This document shows positions 4,777 through 5,151 of a stretch of DNA of 5,151 bases, piece by piece. A program made the position numbers and the translations under genes. The stretch covers positions 1 through 5,151 of the forward strand of contig OMQE01000018.1 of the NCBI GenBank assembly GCA_900313155.1. Reading direction: 5' to 3'. How positions within the stretch are numbered: position 1 is the first letter of the stretch; each line of letters starts with the position of its first letter. Below the pieces are notes generated by a model. The model made no database searches. It was not told the origin of the DNA and worked only from the letters and a program-made list of their open reading frames with translations. Source of the DNA: an uncultured Rhodospirillaceae bacterium (GTDB lineage: Bacteria > Pseudomonadota > Alphaproteobacteria > RF32 > CAG-239).

Positions 4777-5151
4777 CTATTTTTTCCCGACCGGAAAAAC
4801 TTGAACACCTTTATAGTGTCCGCCAAGTTCGGTAGCTTGTTGCGCTTGTTGCGCTTTTTTCTTATCATATTGTGCTGCCGGATGATTATATTTAATCACC
4901 GCATCAACATTCGGCACATTTCCGCCAGCTACTGGTTGACGCACATTAGAAGCCATTTTTTCTTGCGCCTGATGTGTCGGATGAAAATCTTTCGGGTCGC
5001 GTGAAATATCTTGCGGTAAGCGTAACATCATATACCCCGAACCACCGCCATATGCCGGACCGGAAACACCAATGGAATAGAAGCCGCCAATATAACCGTA
5101 ATCCATATCTATGTAGTCAATAGCAAACATGGTGCGAATGGTGCTGTTTCC
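4777..5151 (-). CDS. Unidentified glycine-rich protein, C-terminal part (cut by right edge)
   Basis: I do not recognise this family. The reading frame is open to the right edge (124 residues present), so the true N-terminus is probably outside. The in-frame ATG at 5130 has no ribosome site before it and is unlikely to be the start. The visible part begins with an aromatic, glycine-rich stretch: YGYIGGFYSIGVSG, then PAYGGGSGYMMLRL. A polar middle follows with PQDISRDPKDFHPTHQAQ. A Lys/Gln/Ala-rich low-complexity segment (KKKAQQAQQA) precedes the tail HYKGVQVFPVGKK. The aromatic and glycine pattern could suit a surface or periplasmic protein, but with the N-terminus missing no signal peptide can be judged. 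The gene converges on the HTH gene and ends at its own hairpin terminator. Coding is supported by the long open frame, natural composition and that terminator. Confidence 0.7.
   Translation of the reverse strand, partial: GNSTIRTMFAIDYIDMDYGYIGGFYSIGVSGPAYGGGSGYMMLRLPQDISRDPKDFHPTHQAQEKMASNVRQPVAGGNVPNVDAVIKYNHPAAQYDKKKAQQAQQATELGGHYKGVQVFPVGKK

Noticed and set aside
1..5151. CRISPR array, insertion sequence, attachment site or phage module
   Set aside because: No regularly spaced repeats, transposase, integrase or phage genes are visible; the small HTH protein alone does not support a phage origin.

Overview
The window is an AT-rich bacterial chromosome segment, most likely from an alphaproteobacterium. 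The clearest pointer is a short protein with the N-terminal PopZ/DUF2497 helix motif directly upstream of valS on the same strand. PopZ is essentially alphaproteobacterial, and to my knowledge popZ-valS is a common gene order in that class. The AT-rich composition and the very divergent glycogen synthase would suit a host-associated lineage, but that is inference.

Layout, left to right. Bases 1-685 (minus) hold the N-terminal third of valyl-tRNA synthetase, cut by the left edge. Bases 769-1083 (minus) hold the miniature PopZ-like protein with its own strong promoter. The 309-base gap 1084-1392 is not empty: it holds the popZ promoter, a pair of head-to-head promoters sharing one TTGCAA -35 box, and a short plus-strand structured element starting at 1288. 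Bases 1393-1959 (minus) encode GrpE. GrpE is divergent from a 678-residue GT5 glycogen/starch synthase (2145-4181, plus), which has a near-consensus promoter.

After glgA comes a compact RNA gene (promoter 4259-4286, RNA about 4293-4441) ending in a good intrinsic terminator. It is followed at once by a 77-residue Cro/C1-type regulator (4474-4707). The regulator converges on an unidentified glycine-rich protein (4777-5151, minus) that runs off the right edge. A 14-bp perfect hairpin between them is the terminator of the minus-strand gene.

The most interesting signal is that the RNA at 4293 and the element at 1288 are homologous. They match without gaps over the first 56 transcribed bases (41 of 56 identical, 23 of the first 26). 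Both start exactly 34 bases after the TTG of a -35 box, with the same 16-base spacer and same -10 position. The 4293 copy folds by eye into a 9-bp 5' hairpin, a long-range 20-bp stem closing two inner hairpins, and a terminator. It has repeated ACUCC segments complementary to Shine-Dalgarno sequences, including that of the regulator just downstream. I do not recognise the RNA family. It may be a small-RNA family or a leader controlling the regulator.

The protein genes serve translation (ValS), pole organisation (PopZ-like), protein folding (GrpE), carbon storage (GlgA) and transcription control (HTH protein). They do not form one pathway.
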